7,007 bases of DNA from Paracoccaceae bacterium (GTDB lineage Bacteria; Pseudomonadota; Alphaproteobacteria; Rhodobacterales; Rhodobacteraceae), in assembly GCA_015485375.1 (NCBI GenBank), contig WFTU01000300.1:1-7007 (forward strand), given 5' to 3'. The notes under the pieces were generated by a model. It was not told the origin of the DNA. It worked only from the letters and a program-made list of their open reading frames with translations, and searched no databases. This document shows positions 4,891 through 7,007 of this stretch, in pieces; positions within the stretch are counted from its first letter, which is position 1; each line of letters begins with the position of its first letter. Made by a program: the position numbers and the translations under genes.

Positions 4891-6513
4891 ATGCCTAAAG
4901 AACCCCTCTCGCTCTACGACACCACGCTGCGCGACGGTCAGCAAACCCACGGTGTGGACTTTTCCGCCGAGGACAAAACCCGCATCGCGCAGGCGCTCGA
5001 TGATCTGGGCATCGACTACGTCGAAGGCGGCTGGCCCGGTGCCAACCCGACCGACAGCGATTTTTTCAACGCGGCACCGACCCTCGCCAATGCCACATTT
5101 ACCGCCTTCGGCATGACCAAGCGCGCGGGGCGCTCGGCGGAAAATGACGAGGTGCTGGCAGGGGTTCTGAATGCCAACACGCCCGCCGTCTGTCTGGTCG
5201 GCAAGACACATGACTTTCACGTCACGACGGCGCTCGGGATCGAGCTGGTGGAAAACGTGGAAAACATCGCGGCTTCGGTCAAACACCTCGTCGCGCAGGG
5301 CCGCGAGGCACTGTTCGATGCCGAGCATTTCTTCGACGGTTTCAAAGCCAACCCCGATTATGCGCTGGAATGTTGCAAGGCGGCTTATGACGCCGGTGCG
5401 CGCTGGATTGTCCTGTGTGACACCAACGGCGGCGCCCTGCCCCATGACGTGCGCGAAGCGGTAGAGGCCGTGATCGACGCCGGCATTCCGGGGAACCACG
5501 TCGGCATCCATACCCACGACGACACCGGACATGCGGTGGCCAACAGTCTCGCCGCCGTGGACGCGGGTGCGCGCCAGATACAGGGCACGCTCAACGGTCT
5601 GGGCGAGCGCTGCGGCAATGCCAACCTCGTCACCCTGATCCCGACGCTGCTGCTGAAGGAACCCTACGCCAGCCGTTTCGACATCAACGTCCCGCAAGAC
5701 AAACTGGCGGGGATGACCAAGCTGTCGCGGCTGCTCGACGATATCCTGAACCGCGTGCCGAATTCACACGCGCCTTACGTCGGGGCCTCGGCTTTCGTTC
5801 ACAAGGCAGGGCTGCATGCCAGCGCCATCCTGAAAAACCCCGCGACCTATGAACATATTCCGCCCGAAACCGTGGGCAATGCCCGCCTCGTGCCGATGTC
5901 CAATCAGGCCGGGCAGTCGAACCTGCGCAAGCGCCTTGCCGATGCGGGGATCGAGGTTGCCAAGGGTGATCCGGCACTGGCCCTGATCCTTGACCGGGTC
6001 AAGGAGCGCGAGGACAAGGGGTTTGCCTATGACTCCGCACAAGCGAGTTTCGAGCTGCTGGCGCGCGAGGTTCTCGGCCGGTTCCCGAAATTCTTCGAGG
6101 TCAAACGCTACCGCGTGACCGTCGAGCGGCGCAAGAACAAGGAAAACCGTTCCGTCACGCTCTCCGAAGCGGTGGTGGCGGTGAAGGTCGGCGGCAAAAA
6201 GGTGCTTTCGGTCTCCGACAGTCTGGACGAATTCGGCAAGGACAGCGGGCCGGTCAACGCATTGGCCAAGGCGCTGGCCAAGGACCTCGGCCCCTATCAG
6301 GACATCATCGACGATATGCGGCTGGTGGACTTCAAGGTCCGCATCACCAATGGCGGCACCGAGGCCGTCACCCGCGTGCTGATCGACAGCGAGGATTCGC
6401 GCGGCCAGCGCTGGTCCACGGTCGGCGTCTCGGCCAACATCGTCGATGCGTCGTTTCAGGCCCTGCTGGACGCAATCCGCTGGAAACTGATCCGCGACGG
6501 GGCCAGCGAGTGA
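4891..6513 (+). CDS. cimA: (R)-citramalate synthase
   Basis: CimA condenses acetyl-CoA with pyruvate to (R)-citramalate (EC 2.3.3.21), the first step of the threonine-independent route to 2-oxobutanoate and isoleucine, in the cytoplasm. Its 540 residues match the long CimA type. The HMGL-like TIM barrel begins LYDTTLRDGQQTHGVDFS (8-25), with catalytic R14 and metal ligand D15. It continues through VEGGWPGANPTD (44-55) to IHTHDDTGHAVAN (206-218), with metal ligands H207 and H209, and GLGERCGNANL (236-246). The linker carries FVHKAGLHASAI (302-313). The C-terminal LeuA-type regulatory domain (about 400-535) normally binds the feedback inhibitor isoleucine. YVEGGWPGANP and the long middle point to CimA rather than 2-isopropylmalate or homocitrate synthase. 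The gene overlaps the next one by 4 bases (GTGA), and paired inverted repeats precede it. Confidence 0.95.
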   Translation: MPKEPLSLYDTTLRDGQQTHGVDFSAEDKTRIAQALDDLGIDYVEGGWPGANPTDSDFFNAAPTLANATFTAFGMTKRAGRSAENDEVLAGVLNANTPAVCLVGKTHDFHVTTALGIELVENVENIAASVKHLVAQGREALFDAEHFFDGFKANPDYALECCKAAYDAGARWIVLCDTNGGALPHDVREAVEAVIDAGIPGNHVGIHTHDDTGHAVANSLAAVDAGARQIQGTLNGLGERCGNANLVTLIPTLLLKEPYASRFDINVPQDKLAGMTKLSRLLDDILNRVPNSHAPYVGASAFVHKAGLHASAILKNPATYEHIPPETVGNARLVPMSNQAGQSNLRKRLADAGIEVAKGDPALALILDRVKEREDKGFAYDSAQASFELLAREVLGRFPKFFEVKRYRVTVERRKNKENRSVTLSEAVVAVKVGGKKVLSVSDSLDEFGKDSGPVNALAKALAKDLGPYQDIIDDMRLVDFKVRITNGGTEAVTRVLIDSEDSRGQRWSTVGVSANIVDASFQALLDAIRWKLIRDGASE

Positions 6514-7007
6514 GTTTTTGCGCCGATATGGTGCGCGAGGGCGACCCCGACCGCTATGCCGCCACCATGGGCGCGCGCCCTGATGCGCGCGAGCCGTTGC
6601 TGGCGCTCTATGCCTTCAACCTCGAAATCGCCCGCGCCCCATGGGCCAGTGCCGAGGAAATGGTCGCCATGATGCGCCTGCAATGGTGGGTCGATGCGGT
6701 GGAAGACCTGTTCGACGGCCAGCCCCGCGACCATCCGGCGATGAAACCGCTGGCCGAGGCGGTGGCAAAATACAAGCTGCCTCGTGATCTGTTCAGGGAA
6801 ATGGCCGAAGCCCGCCGTTTCGACGTTTACCGCGACGGCCATGCGGACCGGGCCGCCTTCGACGCCTATATCGCGGCCACCTCCGGCAATCTGATGCAAC
6901 TGGCCGCCATGATGCTCGGCGCCGGTCCGCAGGCCATGCCCGTGATTGCCGACTATGCCTATGCCGCTGGCGTTGCCAACCTGCTGCGCGCGCTGCCGGA
7001 GCTATAC
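6510..7007 (+). CDS. NDUFAF6-like squalene/phytoene synthase family protein, N-terminal part
   Basis: 166 codons are present and the frame runs off the right edge. It starts at GTG 6510, overlapping the cimA stop as GTGA, with GGGG 7 bases upstream; an internal ATG at 6528 would drop the conserved start CADMVREGDPDRYAA. The sequence belongs to the squalene/phytoene synthase fold but resembles the mitochondrial complex I assembly factor NDUFAF6: LLALYAFNLEIARAP (30-44) and MMRLQWWVDAVEDL (54-67) match the human pattern of ALRAFNVELAQ and LMRMQFWKKTVEDIY. True prenyl synthases carry an Asp-rich D-x-x-x-D where this protein has N-L-E-I-A (37-41), so isoprenoid synthesis is unlikely. The role is therefore inferred to be assembly of respiratory complex I. 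Coupling to cimA has no obvious metabolic logic. It is often annotated simply as phytoene synthase. Confidence 0.82.
   Translation, partial: MSFCADMVREGDPDRYAATMGARPDAREPLLALYAFNLEIARAPWASAEEMVAMMRLQWWVDAVEDLFDGQPRDHPAMKPLAEAVAKYKLPRDLFREMAEARRFDVYRDGHADRAAFDAYIAATSGNLMQLAAMMLGAGPQAMPVIADYAYAAGVANLLRALPELY

Noticed and set aside
4876..5697. A 273-codon open frame on the minus strand opposite cimA
   Set aside because: It is the shadow of cimA codon bias; no family pattern or ribosome binding site is seen.

Overview
The window looks like a chromosomal segment of a GC-rich alphaproteobacterium, most likely a Rhodobacterales relative. The reasons are the imuA-imuB-dnaE2 mutagenesis cassette, a perfect GTTC-N7-GTTC motif (the alphaproteobacterial LexA operator), a short PepSY membrane protein, and citramalate synthase followed by an NDUFAF6-like member of the squalene/phytoene synthase family. 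The organism assignment is inference; no rRNA or other decisive marker is present.

Layout: the left third is on the minus strand. A tRNA-Gln(CUG) gene (2413-2486) is followed by imuA, imuB and the 5' end of dnaE2, which runs off the left edge. imuA and imuB overlap by 74 bases, and imuB and dnaE2 overlap by 4 (ATGA). A consensus LexA box with a promoter-like -35/-10 lies inside the end of imuA, just upstream of imuB. This suggests that imuB-dnaE2 can be induced separately by DNA damage. From 2487 onward all genes are on the plus strand: a two-helix PepSY-associated membrane protein, cysS, cimA, and the first 166 codons of an NDUFAF6-like gene that overlaps cimA by 4 bases (GTGA). No stretch above 300 bases lacks a gene.

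The most interesting element is a 14-codon frame at 3267-3311, between the PepSY gene and cysS. It encodes a peptide with four cysteines, the last directly before the stop codon. Because cysS makes Cys-tRNA(Cys), this looks like a cysteine-sensing leader peptide for ribosome-mediated control of cysS. A promoter-like pair of hexamers would place the transcript start on its ATG, so it may be leaderless.

Other points of note: the last 400 bases of cysS have a sharply different third-codon-position composition, which suggests replacement of the anticodon-binding domain by recombination. Two perfect inverted repeats lie back to back directly in front of the cimA ribosome binding site.

Together the genes cover damage-induced translesion synthesis (imuA-imuB-dnaE2), translation (tRNA-Gln, cysS), isoleucine precursor synthesis by the pyruvate route (cimA), and probable respiratory complex assembly (NDUFAF6-like). 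The right half looks like ordinary core genome apart from the control regions.
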